DNA of 64,000 bases from Lachnospiraceae bacterium (GTDB taxonomy: Bacteria; Bacillota; Clostridia; Lachnospirales; Lachnospiraceae), in assembly GCA_009911035.1 (NCBI GenBank), contig QXWO01000006.1, forward strand, positions 62,001 to 126,000, written 5' to 3'. This document shows positions 17,913-27,114 of the stretch, piece after piece (the stretch's first letter is position 1; the number at the start of each line of letters is the position of its first letter). A model generated the notes under the pieces. That model saw nothing but the letters and a program-made list of their open reading frames with translations, was not told where the DNA came from and did not search any database. The position numbers and the translations under genes were made by a program.

Positions 17913-17929
17913 TGCCGGAGATTCCGGCA
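17913..17929 (+). terminator. Short palindromic hairpin after the hydroxylase operon
   Basis: TGCCGGA and TCCGGCA pair perfectly around a GAT loop, followed by an AT-rich stretch (ATTTATATATATT) rather than a clean T-run. It lies about 100 bases after the large-subunit stop and before the next promoter, where a weak terminator is expected. An operator is also possible. Confidence 0.4.
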
Positions 17930-17998
17930 ATTTATATATATTATATATATATTGTTTGTAAAAAAGCAATATAAATAAAAAGAAAAGCAATGTTAGTA

Positions 17999-18027
17999 TT
18001 GTGTAAAGTGAATAAATCAGTTATACT
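17999..18027 (+). promoter_or_regulatory. Promoter of the GH112-linked sugar transporter
   Basis: TTGTGT (17999-18004) and TATACT (18022-18027) are 17 bases apart, about 35 bases before the binding-protein ATG at 18063. The upstream DNA (17930-17998) is very AT-rich, like an UP element, which fits the high expression expected for a binding protein. Confidence 0.6.
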
Positions 18028-18062
18028 GAAACTCGTAGTACATATAATAAAGGAGGATAAAA

Positions 18063-19427
18063 ATGAAAAAGAAAATTGTTAGTTTACTTCTGGCTTCCGC
18101 AATGGCAGTATCATTACTTGCAGGATGCGGAAAGACAGAAACACCGGCACCCGCTGAGGAAGCGCCTGCAGCAGAAGCTCCTGCAGAGGAAGCACCTGCC
18201 GAAGAAGAAGCTCCCGCAGAGGAGGCGCCTGCAGCAGAGGAAGAAGCTCCTGCAGCAGACGGTGCAGCAGATTACAGCGGCGTAGAATTGACATTCTGGT
18301 CTATGTGGAGTGCCGGAGAGCCTCAGGCAGTCGTAATTGAAGAAGCAGCAAAAGCTTTCTCAGAGAAGACAGGCGCAACCATCAATATTGAATGGAAAGG
18401 CCGTGATATCAACACAATCATCCAGACAGCACTGGAGTCTGGCGAAAAGATCGACATCTTTGAAGATGACTACTCCAGAATTGCTAAGATTTACAAAGAT
18501 TTCTGCTATGATCTGACCGATATGGCAGCAGCATCAGGCTATGATGCACAGAGCTTCAAATGCTTTAATGACGTAGCTACAAGCTGGGCAGGATTCCTTC
18601 CCTGCGTTACAGAGCAGCCTCAGGTAGGCGGTATCTTCTACAACAAAGATATCTTTGATGACTGCGGTATCACTACTCCTCCTGCTACATGGGAAGAGTT
18701 CCTTGCAGCATGCCAGACAATGGTTGACAAAGGTTACCAGCCTCTTGCACTGGACAGTGCATATGCAGACTTTACATTCGGCTATCATCTTGACAGATAT
18801 TTAGGCGAAGCTGCAATCTCCGAGCTGGCAGTAAACGGCGGATGGAGTGAGAACGAAAACGTAGCAAAAGCAGCTCAGGATATCATTGATTTCATTGCTG
18901 CAGGCTACCTTGCAGAGGGCGCACCTGAAGAATATCCTTCCAGCCAGAACAAGATCGGTCTGACAGGTCAGGTTGCTATGATCGTATGTGCAAACTATGT
19001 ATGTGCAGAGGTTAACAACAACAGTGGCACAGAAGTTAACTGGAGCATGTTCAACTATCCTTCAGTAGCAGGCGGGGCAGATGCTTCCAACTCCTACGCA
19101 GGAGCTAACTCTCTGGCAATTTCTTCTTACAGTGAGAATCCTCAGGCAGCATTTGATTTCCTGCTGTTCCTGACAAGCGGTGAATTCGACCAGAAGATGG
19201 CTGATTCTGCATCCCAGATTCCTGCTGATCCTAGAAATACAGCGCCTGCTATTATGAGCGGTACCGTTGAGGCTTTGCAGGCTACATCCAATCCTCTTTC
19301 CTGGAACATGGGATTGAATGACAATGCAGACTTAAAGGCAAGCTTCAAAGACCTTATTATTCAGTTATATGAAGGAAAGTTCGCTACAGGTGAAGATTTC
19401 GCTGCAGCAATGGACGCTTTATATTAA
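18063..19427 (+). CDS. Sugar-binding lipoprotein of the GH112-linked transporter
   Basis: Extracellular solute-binding protein family 1, 454 residues. The signal peptide ends in the lipobox LLAGCGK. Residues 25-70 form an extreme Ala/Pro/Glu linker of repeated APAEE units, a flexible tether to the membrane anchor. The mature fold starts at VELTFWSMW. Codon use is strongly biased, suggesting high expression. It is followed by a hairpin, two permeases and a GH112 phosphorylase, as in the bifidobacterial galacto-N-biose/lacto-N-biose locus, so the likely ligand is a beta-galactosyl-N-acetylhexosamine disaccharide from mucin or milk glycans. Confidence 0.9.
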   Translation: MKKKIVSLLLASAMAVSLLAGCGKTETPAPAEEAPAAEAPAEEAPAEEEAPAEEAPAAEEEAPAADGAADYSGVELTFWSMWSAGEPQAVVIEEAAKAFSEKTGATINIEWKGRDINTIIQTALESGEKIDIFEDDYSRIAKIYKDFCYDLTDMAAASGYDAQSFKCFNDVATSWAGFLPCVTEQPQVGGIFYNKDIFDDCGITTPPATWEEFLAACQTMVDKGYQPLALDSAYADFTFGYHLDRYLGEAAISELAVNGGWSENENVAKAAQDIIDFIAAGYLAEGAPEEYPSSQNKIGLTGQVAMIVCANYVCAEVNNNSGTEVNWSMFNYPSVAGGADASNSYAGANSLAISSYSENPQAAFDFLLFLTSGEFDQKMADSASQIPADPRNTAPAIMSGTVEALQATSNPLSWNMGLNDNADLKASFKDLIIQLYEGKFATGEDFAAAMDALY

Positions 19428-19442
19428 AAACAGGTTTAATTA

Positions 19443-19477
19443 ACGGGGTGGCACTTGTGTGGTGCCGCCCCGTTTTC
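19443..19477 (+). terminator. Attenuating terminator between binding protein and permeases
   Basis: A 12-bp stem (ACGGGGTGGCAC with GTGCCGCCCCGT, one G-T pair) and a 7-base loop are followed by TTTTCT. It has the form of an intrinsic terminator but sits inside an operon, 16 bases after the binding-protein stop. Partial read-through would give much more binding protein than permease. Confidence 0.7.
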
Positions 19478-19480
19478 TAA

Positions 19481-19519
19481 TTACAATAAGACGTCTCGCG
19501 GAGCGTGACGGCGTTTGTT
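19481..19519 (+). repeat. 39-bp hairpin repeat, copy 1
   Basis: Begins TTACAATAAG and ends GCGTTTGTT. The centre CTCGCGGAGCG folds on itself. The stem here is CGTC/GACG where other copies have TGTC/GACA, a compensated change that supports selection or descent as a hairpin. It lies directly after the attenuator in the binding protein-permease gap. Confidence 0.7.
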
Positions 19520-19556
19520 CAATAGGCTGGCTCGAGGAGAGTGACAGCGCTTGATG
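19518..19556 (+). repeat. 39-bp hairpin repeat, degenerate copy 2
   Basis: Follows copy 1 in tandem, sharing its last bases. It keeps CAATA, GGCTGGCTCG, GTGACAGCG and TTGAT but has drifted at several places. The permease start lies 14 bases downstream, and the end of the repeat supplies the GGGGTGA-like ribosome binding region. Confidence 0.55.
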
Positions 19557-19569
19557 GGGTGACATATAT

Positions 19570-20463
19570 ATGAAAAAAAATAAAATGTTAATTATATGTT
19601 TTATACTGCCCTGCCTGATTACATTATTGATTATGTACCTTTATCCCGTAGGCAGAACAGTATTAATGAGTTTTTTCAGTATTGAGAGTGTTACAGCAGG
19701 TATGTCTGACTGGAGCTTTAACGGTTTCGGTAATTATGCCAAGATATTTAACAGCCCGGCATTTAAGACATCTATGTGGAATATGCTCCGCATATGGCTG
19801 GTGGGCGGCGTTTTTACCTTATCCCTTGCGCTGCTGTTTGCAGTAATCCTTACAAGCGGCATCCGGTTTAAGAAGTTTTTCAGAGCAGCAATTTATCTTC
19901 CCAACGTTATCAGTGCGGTTGCCCTGGCAACCATGTGGATTCAGTACGTTTTCAATAATGACTATGGTATGCTGAACAAGATGCTGAAAATGGTCGGTCT
20001 GGATGGGGTCAAGTGGCTCGGGACAGATATGAAATTCTGGGCAATGCTGTTTGCATTTATATTTGGTGCGGTTGGTTACTATATGCTGATTTTTATTAGC
20101 GGAATAGAAAGGATACCCGCCGATTTGTATGAAGCGGCGACCATTGACGGGGCGAATAAGGTACAGCAGTTCCTGAAAATTACCATGCCCCTGCTAAAGG
20201 GAATCACCAAAACAAATATTACTTTCTGGAGTGTACATACTACCACATTCTTCCTCTGGTCGAAGATGTTCTCACCGGTAGATACGGAGGCAACGACGAT
20301 TGTTCCGGTTGTTTATCTGTACGATACCGTATTTGGCGGGAAGGGCGTGACTACCAGGGACGCCGGTGCCGGTGCGGCGGTAGGTGTTGTCCTTGCATTG
20401 ATTATAATTGTGATTTACTTTATAATGAATAAACTGCTCAAAGATGATGATCTGGAGTTTTAA
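19570..20463 (+). CDS. Sugar ABC transporter permease (MalF/UgpA type)
   Basis: Membrane permease of 297 residues with about six hydrophobic segments and the binding-protein-dependent transport signature. The EAA loop that docks the ATPase is YEAATIDGANKVQQFLKITMPLL near 190-212. It pairs with the permease at 20543. No ATPase gene is present in this cluster, so a shared multi-sugar ATPase (MsmX/MsiK type) from elsewhere probably powers it, as in many Firmicutes. Confidence 0.9.
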   Translation: MKKNKMLIICFILPCLITLLIMYLYPVGRTVLMSFFSIESVTAGMSDWSFNGFGNYAKIFNSPAFKTSMWNMLRIWLVGGVFTLSLALLFAVILTSGIRFKKFFRAAIYLPNVISAVALATMWIQYVFNNDYGMLNKMLKMVGLDGVKWLGTDMKFWAMLFAFIFGAVGYYMLIFISGIERIPADLYEAATIDGANKVQQFLKITMPLLKGITKTNITFWSVHTTTFFLWSKMFSPVDTEATTIVPVVYLYDTVFGGKGVTTRDAGAGAAVGVVLALIIIVIYFIMNKLLKDDDLEF

Positions 20464-20542
20464 CAGGATGGAATTTGCCTGTGGGATTTAAGGCAGAAGG
20501 CGGCGGGTGTTTCGGCAGCCTGTCTGCAGAACGGAGTGAATA

Positions 20543-21415
20543 ATGAGTAAAAACAAGAAAGTTAAATTTGGAGAACCCGTTAACTGGAGGAAAGAGTTAT
20601 CGCTTCTTCCAGGGTATATTATTGTAACAATATGGATTTTATTTACGGCAGCCTTTTTATTTTGGATTCTGGCAGCCAGCTTTTCTACATCAAGAGAGAT
20701 ATTTTCAGGGAATGTGTTTAAATTTGAGTCAGGCTTTCATTTGGAAAATTATGTAAGCGCATGGCAGGCACAGAATGTATCAGTATTCTTTGCCAACTCC
20801 CTGCTCTATGCTGTTGTGGCATGTGTGGGCGTTATCCTGATCTCGGCTCCCGGTGCATATGTGCTTTCGAGATTTGAATTTTTTGGTAATAAAGTGATTA
20901 AATCCGGCCTGATCGTGGCAATGAGTATTCCGGCAGTTATGATTATCATGCCTATATTTGCGCTGACAACACAGTGGAACCTTAAGGGGAGAATCCTCCT
21001 GATCATGCTTTATATTTTCCTGAATGTACCGTATACGACGACATATCTGCTCAACTTTTTTGCAACCCTGTCAAAGACTTACGAAGAAGCAGCAGCAATT
21101 GACGGCTGTCCGCCTGCAAAGACCTTCTGGATCATCATGCTTCCGCTGGTTCAGCCGGCACTTGTAACGGTAACGATATTCAATTTCCTGGGCGTATGGA
21201 ATGAATTCTTTATGGCATTGATTTTTGCAAGTTCGGCAGAAATGACACCTGTTGGTGTTGGTCTGCTACAGATTGTAAATTCCATGAAGTATACAGGCAA
21301 TTACGGAGGATTGTTTGCTGCAGTTATTATTGTATTCCTGCCTACTTTCCTGCTTTATATATTCCTGTCAGAAAAGATTATTTCCGGCGTAACCGGAGGA
21401 GGCATCAAGGGATAG
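20543..21415 (+). CDS. Sugar ABC transporter permease (MalG/UgpE type)
   Basis: Second permease of the heterodimer, 290 residues, about six membrane segments. Its EAA loop is YEEAAAIDGCPPAKTFWIIMLPLV. It starts after CGGAGTGA and lies 79 bases after the first permease and about 33 bases before the GTG start of the GH112 gene. The C-terminal LSEKIISGVTGGGIKG is typical for MalG-like proteins. Confidence 0.9.
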   Translation: MSKNKKVKFGEPVNWRKELSLLPGYIIVTIWILFTAAFLFWILAASFSTSREIFSGNVFKFESGFHLENYVSAWQAQNVSVFFANSLLYAVVACVGVILISAPGAYVLSRFEFFGNKVIKSGLIVAMSIPAVMIIMPIFALTTQWNLKGRILLIMLYIFLNVPYTTTYLLNFFATLSKTYEEAAAIDGCPPAKTFWIIMLPLVQPALVTVTIFNFLGVWNEFFMALIFASSAEMTPVGVGLLQIVNSMKYTGNYGGLFAAVIIVFLPTFLLYIFLSEKIISGVTGGGIKG

Positions 21416-21448
21416 GAAAACTGTATGGACATAACAGGAGGAGACAGA

Positions 21449-23605
21449 GTGAATTTGAAAACAGGAAGGGTAACAATCCCTACAGATATAGATGTAATAC
21501 AGGATACCTTGGAGTTATCCAGACGGTGGGGAGCGGATGCCGTGCGCGACTGTGACGGTACCGATTTCCCGGTAGAATTAAAAGATGTTGGATTAAAAGT
21601 ATACTCTACTTATTATACAACGAGAAAAGATAATGAGTGGGCAAAGGCCAACCCGGATGAAATACAGCAGTTGTATGTGATGACACCGTTTTATACGGCA
21701 TTAGAAACTGCGTTGCGCATCCGTCTGATGAAGGGGCTGTACCCCGATATGCTTACGCCCAATTCCAGAGATGATATCCGCCGGTGGTGGGAAGTCATTG
21801 ACAGGACGACCGGGGAGATAGTATCAACTGACAAATGGCATTATGAGGAGGAGACCGGTGAGGTTGTTATAGAGAGCGTACCTTTCCATGACTATACAGT
21901 AAGCTTTCTGGCATACATTATGTGGGATCCGGTGCACATGTATAATGCGGTGATCAATGACTGGAAGGATGTGGAGCATCAGATTACCTTTGATGTAAGA
22001 CAGCCAAAGACACATGAATATACGATGAAGCGCCTGCGCAAATTTATTGAGGAGCATCCCTATGTAAATGTGCTGCGTTTCACTACATTTTTCCATCAGT
22101 TTACACTGCTGTTTGATGAACTGGCGAGAGAAAAGTATGTGGACTGGTATGGCTACTCTGCATCGGTCAGCCCGTATATCTTAGAGCAGTTTGAGAAGGA
22201 AGCAGGCTATACATTCCGGCCGGAATTTATTATCGACCAGGGATACTATAATAACCAGTACCGGATTCCGTCTAAAGAATACCGGGACTTCCAGGCATTC
22301 CAGAGAAGAGAAGTGACGAAAATTGCCAGAGAGATGGTAGATATCTGCCATGAATGCGGCAAAGAAGCAATGATGTTCTTAGGGGATCATTGGATCGGCA
22401 CGGAGCCTTTTATGGAAGAGTTTAAAGAGATTGGACTGGATGCTGTAGTGGGCAGCGTGGGCAATGGCTCTACCTTGCGCTTGATCAGCGATATAGAAGG
22501 TGTAAAATATACGGAAGGACGTCTCCTTCCTTACTTCTTCCCGGACACCTTCCATGAAGGGGGGGACCCTGTGAAGGAAGCAAAGGTGAACTGGGTGACG
22601 GCAAGGCGTGCGATTTTAAGGAAGCCTATTGACCGTATCGGTTATGGCGGCTATCTGAAACTTGCCATTGACTTCCCGGAGTTTGTTGAATATGTGGAAA
22701 GTGTCTGCGCAGAATTCAGGGAGCTGTATGAGAATATTAAAGGAACCATTCCTTACTGTGTGAAAAAAGTAGCAGTGCTGAACTGCTGGGGCAAGATGAG
22801 GGCCTGGGGAAACCATATGGTCCACCACGCAATTTACTTTAAGGAGAATTACTCCTATGCCGGCATTACGGAGGCTCTTTCTGGGGCACCCTTTGATGTC
22901 AGATTCATCAGCTTTGAAGATATACTGGAGAATCAGGATATATTAAAGGACATCGATGTAATCATTAATGTGGGCGGTGCGGACACGGCCCATACAGGCG
23001 GCGCATACTGGTGTGACCTGGTGATCGTTTCGACGATAAAAGAGTTCGTCTACCGCGGCGGCGGTCTGATTGGTGTAGGAGAGCCCAGCGGCCACCAGGC
23101 TAACGGACGTTTCTTCCAGATGGCGAATGTACTTGGCGTAGAGGAAGAAACAGGGTTTACACTTGGCTATGATAAGTATAACTGGGAGAACCACGAGCAT
23201 TTCATCACAGAAGATGTAAAAGGTAAAATTGATTTCGGAGAGTCATGCAAATATATTTATGCATTGGAGAATACGGAAGTACTGGCGGCTGAGGATAAAA
23301 AGGTACACCTTGCAGTCAACAGCTTTGGGAAAGGGCGCAGCGTTTATATCAGCGGCCTGCCTTACAGCTTTGAAAACAGCAGACTTCTGTATAGGGCGAT
23401 ACTCTGGTGCGCGGGTGACGAAGAAAATATCCATAAATGGTTTTCTACGAACTACAATGTGGAAGTACATGCCTATGTGGAGAATGGCAAATATTGTGTT
23501 GTAAACAATACCTATGAACCCCAGTCCACCACCGTTTACAAAGGTGACGGAACATCCTTTGATTTGGATATGGAAGCAAACCAGATAATCTGGTATGAGA
23601 TTTAA
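21449..23605 (+). CDS. lnpA: GH112 1,3-beta-galactosyl-N-acetylhexosamine phosphorylase
   Basis: Cytoplasmic phosphorylase of 718 residues. GH112 enzymes split lacto-N-biose or galacto-N-biose (some galactosyl-rhamnose) with phosphate into galactose 1-phosphate and the acceptor sugar. The N-terminus GRVTIPTDIDV and the segments RWGADAVRDCDGTDFP and GRLLPYFFPDTFHEGGDP are characteristic of the family. GTG 21449 is chosen because AGGAGGA sits 6 bases upstream; the ATG at 21425 lacks one. Together with the transporter this is a galacto-N-biose/lacto-N-biose use module. No N-acetylhexosamine kinase or GalT/GalE gene follows, unlike in bifidobacteria. Which disaccharide is preferred cannot be read from the sequence. 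Confidence 0.9.
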   Translation: MNLKTGRVTIPTDIDVIQDTLELSRRWGADAVRDCDGTDFPVELKDVGLKVYSTYYTTRKDNEWAKANPDEIQQLYVMTPFYTALETALRIRLMKGLYPDMLTPNSRDDIRRWWEVIDRTTGEIVSTDKWHYEEETGEVVIESVPFHDYTVSFLAYIMWDPVHMYNAVINDWKDVEHQITFDVRQPKTHEYTMKRLRKFIEEHPYVNVLRFTTFFHQFTLLFDELAREKYVDWYGYSASVSPYILEQFEKEAGYTFRPEFIIDQGYYNNQYRIPSKEYRDFQAFQRREVTKIAREMVDICHECGKEAMMFLGDHWIGTEPFMEEFKEIGLDAVVGSVGNGSTLRLISDIEGVKYTEGRLLPYFFPDTFHEGGDPVKEAKVNWVTARRAILRKPIDRIGYGGYLKLAIDFPEFVEYVESVCAEFRELYENIKGTIPYCVKKVAVLNCWGKMRAWGNHMVHHAIYFKENYSYAGITEALSGAPFDVRFISFEDILENQDILKDIDVIINVGGADTAHTGGAYWCDLVIVSTIKEFVYRGGGLIGVGEPSGHQANGRFFQMANVLGVEEETGFTLGYDKYNWENHEHFITEDVKGKIDFGESCKYIYALENTEVLAAEDKKVHLAVNSFGKGRSVYISGLPYSFENSRLLYRAILWCAGDEENIHKWFSTNYNVEVHAYVENGKYCVVNNTYEPQSTTVYKGDGTSFDLDMEANQIIWYEI

Positions 23606-23606
23606 C

Positions 23607-23650
23607 AGAAAGATCCCGGAGCAGAATAACTTATCTGCCCCGGGATTTCT
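23607..23650 (+). terminator. Terminator after the GH112 gene
   Basis: AGAAAGATCCCGG..GCAGA pairs with TCTGC..CCGGGATTTCT around an 8-base loop, a long and GC-rich stem right after the stop codon. The T-rich end is short (TTTCT), so termination may be incomplete, but a new promoter follows. Confidence 0.6.
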
Positions 23651-23652
23651 GC

Positions 23653-23691
23653 TTACAATAAGCTGGCTCGCGAAGCGTGGCAGCGTTTGTT
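23653..23691 (+). repeat. 39-bp hairpin repeat, copy 3
   Basis: TTACAATAAGCTGG, CTCGCGAAGCG and GCAGCGTTTGTT in order. The inner CGC-GAA-GCG hairpin is intact. It is placed immediately behind the GH112 terminator. Confidence 0.72.
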
Positions 23692-23741
23692 ATAATTATG
23701 GTTCGGAGTAATTCAGATTTTTGGAAATCGCCGGAACTGAA

Positions 23742-23771
23742 TTGACACCTTTCCCACTGTGATGATAAAAT
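23742..23771 (+). promoter_or_regulatory. Strong promoter of carB
   Basis: TTGACA (23742-23747) is a perfect -35. TAAAAT (23766-23771) lies 18 bases downstream with an extended -10 TGA before it. About 95 bases of leader precede the carB ATG. No PyrR-binding or arginine-repressor box was recognised in the leader. Confidence 0.65.
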
Positions 23772-23871
23772 GATGCACAGCAGTATTCACGCTGTAGTCT
23801 GCGTCTGCCGCACAGGTGTATGAGGTGCAGGTTATAACAGATAAATTCAGTAGAAGTCAGGAGGACTTTTT

Positions 23872-26800
23872 ATGCCTAAAAGAACAGATATCCATAAGGT
23901 GTTGATTATCGGGTCAGGCCCTATTATCATAGGGCAGGCCTGTGAGTTTGATTATTCGGGTACGCAGGCCTGCAAGGCGCTTCGGAAGCTGGGATATGAG
24001 ATTGTGCTTGTGAATTCCAATCCGGCGACGATCATGACAGACCCGGAAACGGCGGATGTGACTTATATTGAGCCGCTGAATGTGGAGCGTCTTGAGCAGA
24101 TCATTGCAAAAGAACGCCCGGATGCCCTGCTCCCGAATCTGGGAGGCCAGTCAGGGCTTAATTTGTGCTCGGAGTTAAACAAAGCAGGGATTTTGGATAA
24201 ATATCACGTACAGGTGATTGGCGTGCAGGTGGACGCCATTGAGCGGGGGGAAGACCGTATTGAATTTAAGAAAACCATGGACAGACTGGGAATTGAGATG
24301 GCCCGAAGCGAGGTGGCCTATTCTGTGGAGGAGGCACTCTCCATCGCGGACAAGCTGGGGTATCCGGTGGTACTGCGGCCTGCCTATACCATGGGCGGCG
24401 CAGGAGGCGGTCTGGTTTACAATAAAGACGAACTGAAAACCGTTTGTGCCAGAGGCTTACAGGCAAGTCTGGTAGGGCAGGTCCTGGTGGAAGAATCCAT
24501 TTTAGGATGGGAGGAACTGGAACTGGAAGTAGTGCGTGATGCAGAAAACAATATTATTACGGTGTGCTTTATCGAAAATATTGATCCGCTGGGCGTGCAC
24601 ACGGGAGACTCTTTCTGTTCGGCGCCTATGCTTACGATTTCAAAGGAATGTCAGTCGCGGTTACAGGAGCAGGCTTATAAAATCGTGGAGTCTGTGCAGG
24701 TAATCGGGGGAACCAATGTGCAGTTTGCCCATGATCCGGTATCCGACCGCATTATAGTCATTGAGATAAATCCCAGGACCTCCCGTTCTTCGGCCCTGGC
24801 TTCCAAGGCTACAGGATTTCCCATTGCCCTGGTTTCTGCCATGCTGGCAGCGGGCCTTACGTTGAAGGACATTCCCTGTGGAAAATACGGGACATTAGAT
24901 AAATATGTGCCGGACGGGGACTATGTGGTAATCAAATTTGCAAGATGGGCATTTGAGAAGTTTAAAGGAGTGGAGGACAAGCTGGGAACCCAGATGCGCG
25001 CTGTAGGCGAGGTTATGAGCATCGGCAAGACTTATAAAGAAGCCTTCCAGAAAGCCATCCGTTCGCTGGAAAACGGCCGTTACGGGTTAGGACATGCCAA
25101 GGATTTTGACACTCTGTCCAAAGAGGAACTTTTGAGGATGCTGAATACTTCTTCCAGCGAGCGTCATTTCGTGATGTATGAGGCGCTGCGAAAGGGCGCT
25201 TCCGTGGAAGAAATATATGAAATCACCAAAGTAAAAGCATTTTTTATCGAGCAGATGAAGGAACTTGTGGAGGAAGAAGAAAAGCTTCTGAAACATAAGG
25301 GAGCGCTGCCGGAAGATGGAATGCTGGTAACTGCCAAGAAGGACGGTTTTTCCGACAAATATTTAAGCCAGTTATTAGAGATACCCGAAGAGGATATCCG
25401 TAACCGCCGGATAGAACTGGGCGTGGAAGAGGCATGGGAAGGCGTCCATGTCAGCGGGACAAAGGACAGCGCTTACTATTACTCCACGTACAACAGCCCC
25501 GATAAGAATCCAGTAAACACCGACAAGCCCAAGATTATGATTTTAGGCGGCGGGCCTAACCGCATTGGACAGGGAATTGAGTTTGATTATTGCTGTGTAC
25601 ATGCGGCAATGGCTCTCAAAAAGCTGGGATTTGAGACGATTATCGTAAACTGTAATCCGGAAACTGTGTCTACAGATTATGACACTTCCGATAAGCTGTA
25701 TTTTGAGCCGCTGACTTTGGAAGATGTGCTCAGTATTTACAAAAAAGAAAAGCCCCTTGGTGTCATTGCACAGTTTGGCGGCCAGACACCCCTTAATCTG
25801 GCATCAGAACTGGAGAAAAACGGTGTCAGGATTTTGGGGACATCTCCTTCGGTCATTGATTTGGCGGAGGACCGCGACCAGTTCCGCGCCATGATGGAAA
25901 AGCTGGATATCCCCATGCCCGAGTCCGGGATGGCGACTACTGTGGAGGAAGCCCTTTCCATTGCGGCAAAGATTGGCTATCCGGTTATGGTGCGCCCTTC
26001 TTACGTGCTGGGCGGCAGGGGAATGGAAGTAGTTTATGATGATGAGAGCATGACAGAGTACATGCGTGCGGCTGTAGGCGTTACACCAGACCGTCCTATT
26101 CTGATTGACCGCTTTTTGAACCATGCGCTGGAATGTGAGGCCGATGCTATCAGTGACGGAACCCACGCCTTTGTGCCGGCGGTGATGGAACATATTGAGC
26201 TTGCGGGCATTCACTCAGGGGATTCGGCGTGTATTATCCCTTCTGTGCATATTCCGGCGGAAAGTGTGGAAACCATCAAGGAGTATACAAGAAAGATAGC
26301 GGAGGAAATGCACGTAAAAGGGCTTATGAATATGCAGTATGCCATCGAAAACGGAAAGGTCTTTGTGTTGGAAGCCAATCCCAGAGCCTCCCGTACGGTA
26401 CCCCTGGTATCTAAGGTATGCAACATCCGCATGGTGCCCCTGGCCACGGATATTATTACATCGGAAATTACGGGACGCCCTTCGCCGGTGCCGGATCTAA
26501 AAGAGCAGGCAATTCCTAATTACGGGGTAAAAGAAGCGGTGTTCCCCTTCAATATGTTCCCGGAGGTTGATCCGGTCTTAGGCCCGGAAATGCGCTCCAC
26601 AGGGGAGGTTCTCGGCCTGTCCCGCTCTTATGGGGAAGCCTATTTCAAAGCCCAGGAAGCAGTCCAGTCAAAGCTTCCCACGGAAGGGACGGTATTGATT
26701 TCCGTCAACAAGAAAGATAAGGATGAAATCGTGGAGGTTGCCAGAAGTCTTGCAAATGACGGCTTTAAAATTGTGGCTACCAGCGGAACCTGCGATATCA

Positions 26801-27096
26801 TCAACGCCGCAGGCATCCCGGCGGTAAAGGCAAAGAAGCTGTTTGAAGGCCGTCCCAATGTGGGGGACATGATTACCAACGGCGACTTTGATCTGGTGAT
26901 TAATTCTCCTGTGGGAAAAGACAGTGTTTATGATGACAGTTATTTGAGGAAAGCGGCCATTAAAGCCAAGGCGCCGTATATCACCACCGTTGCGGCGGCA
27001 AGGGTTGCGGCGGAAGGGATTCATTACGTAAAGACCCACGAGGGCAGCCAGCTTAAATCCTTACAGGAACTGCACAGCGAGATTCATGATAAATAA
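23872..27096 (+). CDS. carB: Carbamoyl-phosphate synthase large subunit
   Basis: Makes carbamoyl phosphate from bicarbonate, ATP and ammonia delivered by CarA, for pyrimidine and arginine synthesis. The 1,074-residue length is normal. The two homologous halves each start with a GSGPIIIGQ or GGGPNRIGQGIEFDY motif and carry an ATP-grasp domain (YTMGGAGGG; YVLGGRGMEVVYDD). The C-terminal MGS-like allosteric domain starts near 935 (VARSLANDGFKIVATSGT). AGGAGG precedes the ATG. The glutaminase gene carA is not adjacent, unlike the usual carAB order, and has its own strong promoter here. Confidence 0.97.
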   Translation: MPKRTDIHKVLIIGSGPIIIGQACEFDYSGTQACKALRKLGYEIVLVNSNPATIMTDPETADVTYIEPLNVERLEQIIAKERPDALLPNLGGQSGLNLCSELNKAGILDKYHVQVIGVQVDAIERGEDRIEFKKTMDRLGIEMARSEVAYSVEEALSIADKLGYPVVLRPAYTMGGAGGGLVYNKDELKTVCARGLQASLVGQVLVEESILGWEELELEVVRDAENNIITVCFIENIDPLGVHTGDSFCSAPMLTISKECQSRLQEQAYKIVESVQVIGGTNVQFAHDPVSDRIIVIEINPRTSRSSALASKATGFPIALVSAMLAAGLTLKDIPCGKYGTLDKYVPDGDYVVIKFARWAFEKFKGVEDKLGTQMRAVGEVMSIGKTYKEAFQKAIRSLENGRYGLGHAKDFDTLSKEELLRMLNTSSSERHFVMYEALRKGASVEEIYEITKVKAFFIEQMKELVEEEEKLLKHKGALPEDGMLVTAKKDGFSDKYLSQLLEIPEEDIRNRRIELGVEEAWEGVHVSGTKDSAYYYSTYNSPDKNPVNTDKPKIMILGGGPNRIGQGIEFDYCCVHAAMALKKLGFETIIVNCNPETVSTDYDTSDKLYFEPLTLEDVLSIYKKEKPLGVIAQFGGQTPLNLASELEKNGVRILGTSPSVIDLAEDRDQFRAMMEKLDIPMPESGMATTVEEALSIAAKIGYPVMVRPSYVLGGRGMEVVYDDESMTEYMRAAVGVTPDRPILIDRFLNHALECEADAISDGTHAFVPAVMEHIELAGIHSGDSACIIPSVHIPAESVETIKEYTRKIAEEMHVKGLMNMQYAIENGKVFVLEANPRASRTVPLVSKVCNIRMVPLATDIITSEITGRPSPVPDLKEQAIPNYGVKEAVFPFNMFPEVDPVLGPEMRSTGEVLGLSRSYGEAYFKAQEAVQSKLPTEGTVLISVNKKDKDEIVEVARSLANDGFKIVATSGTCDIINAAGIPAVKAKKLFEGRPNVGDMITNGDFDLVINSPVGKDSVYDDSYLRKAAIKAKAPYITTVAAARVAAEGIHYVKTHEGSQLKSLQELHSEIHDK

Positions 27097-27114
27097 TATA
27101 TTAAAATAAGTTTT

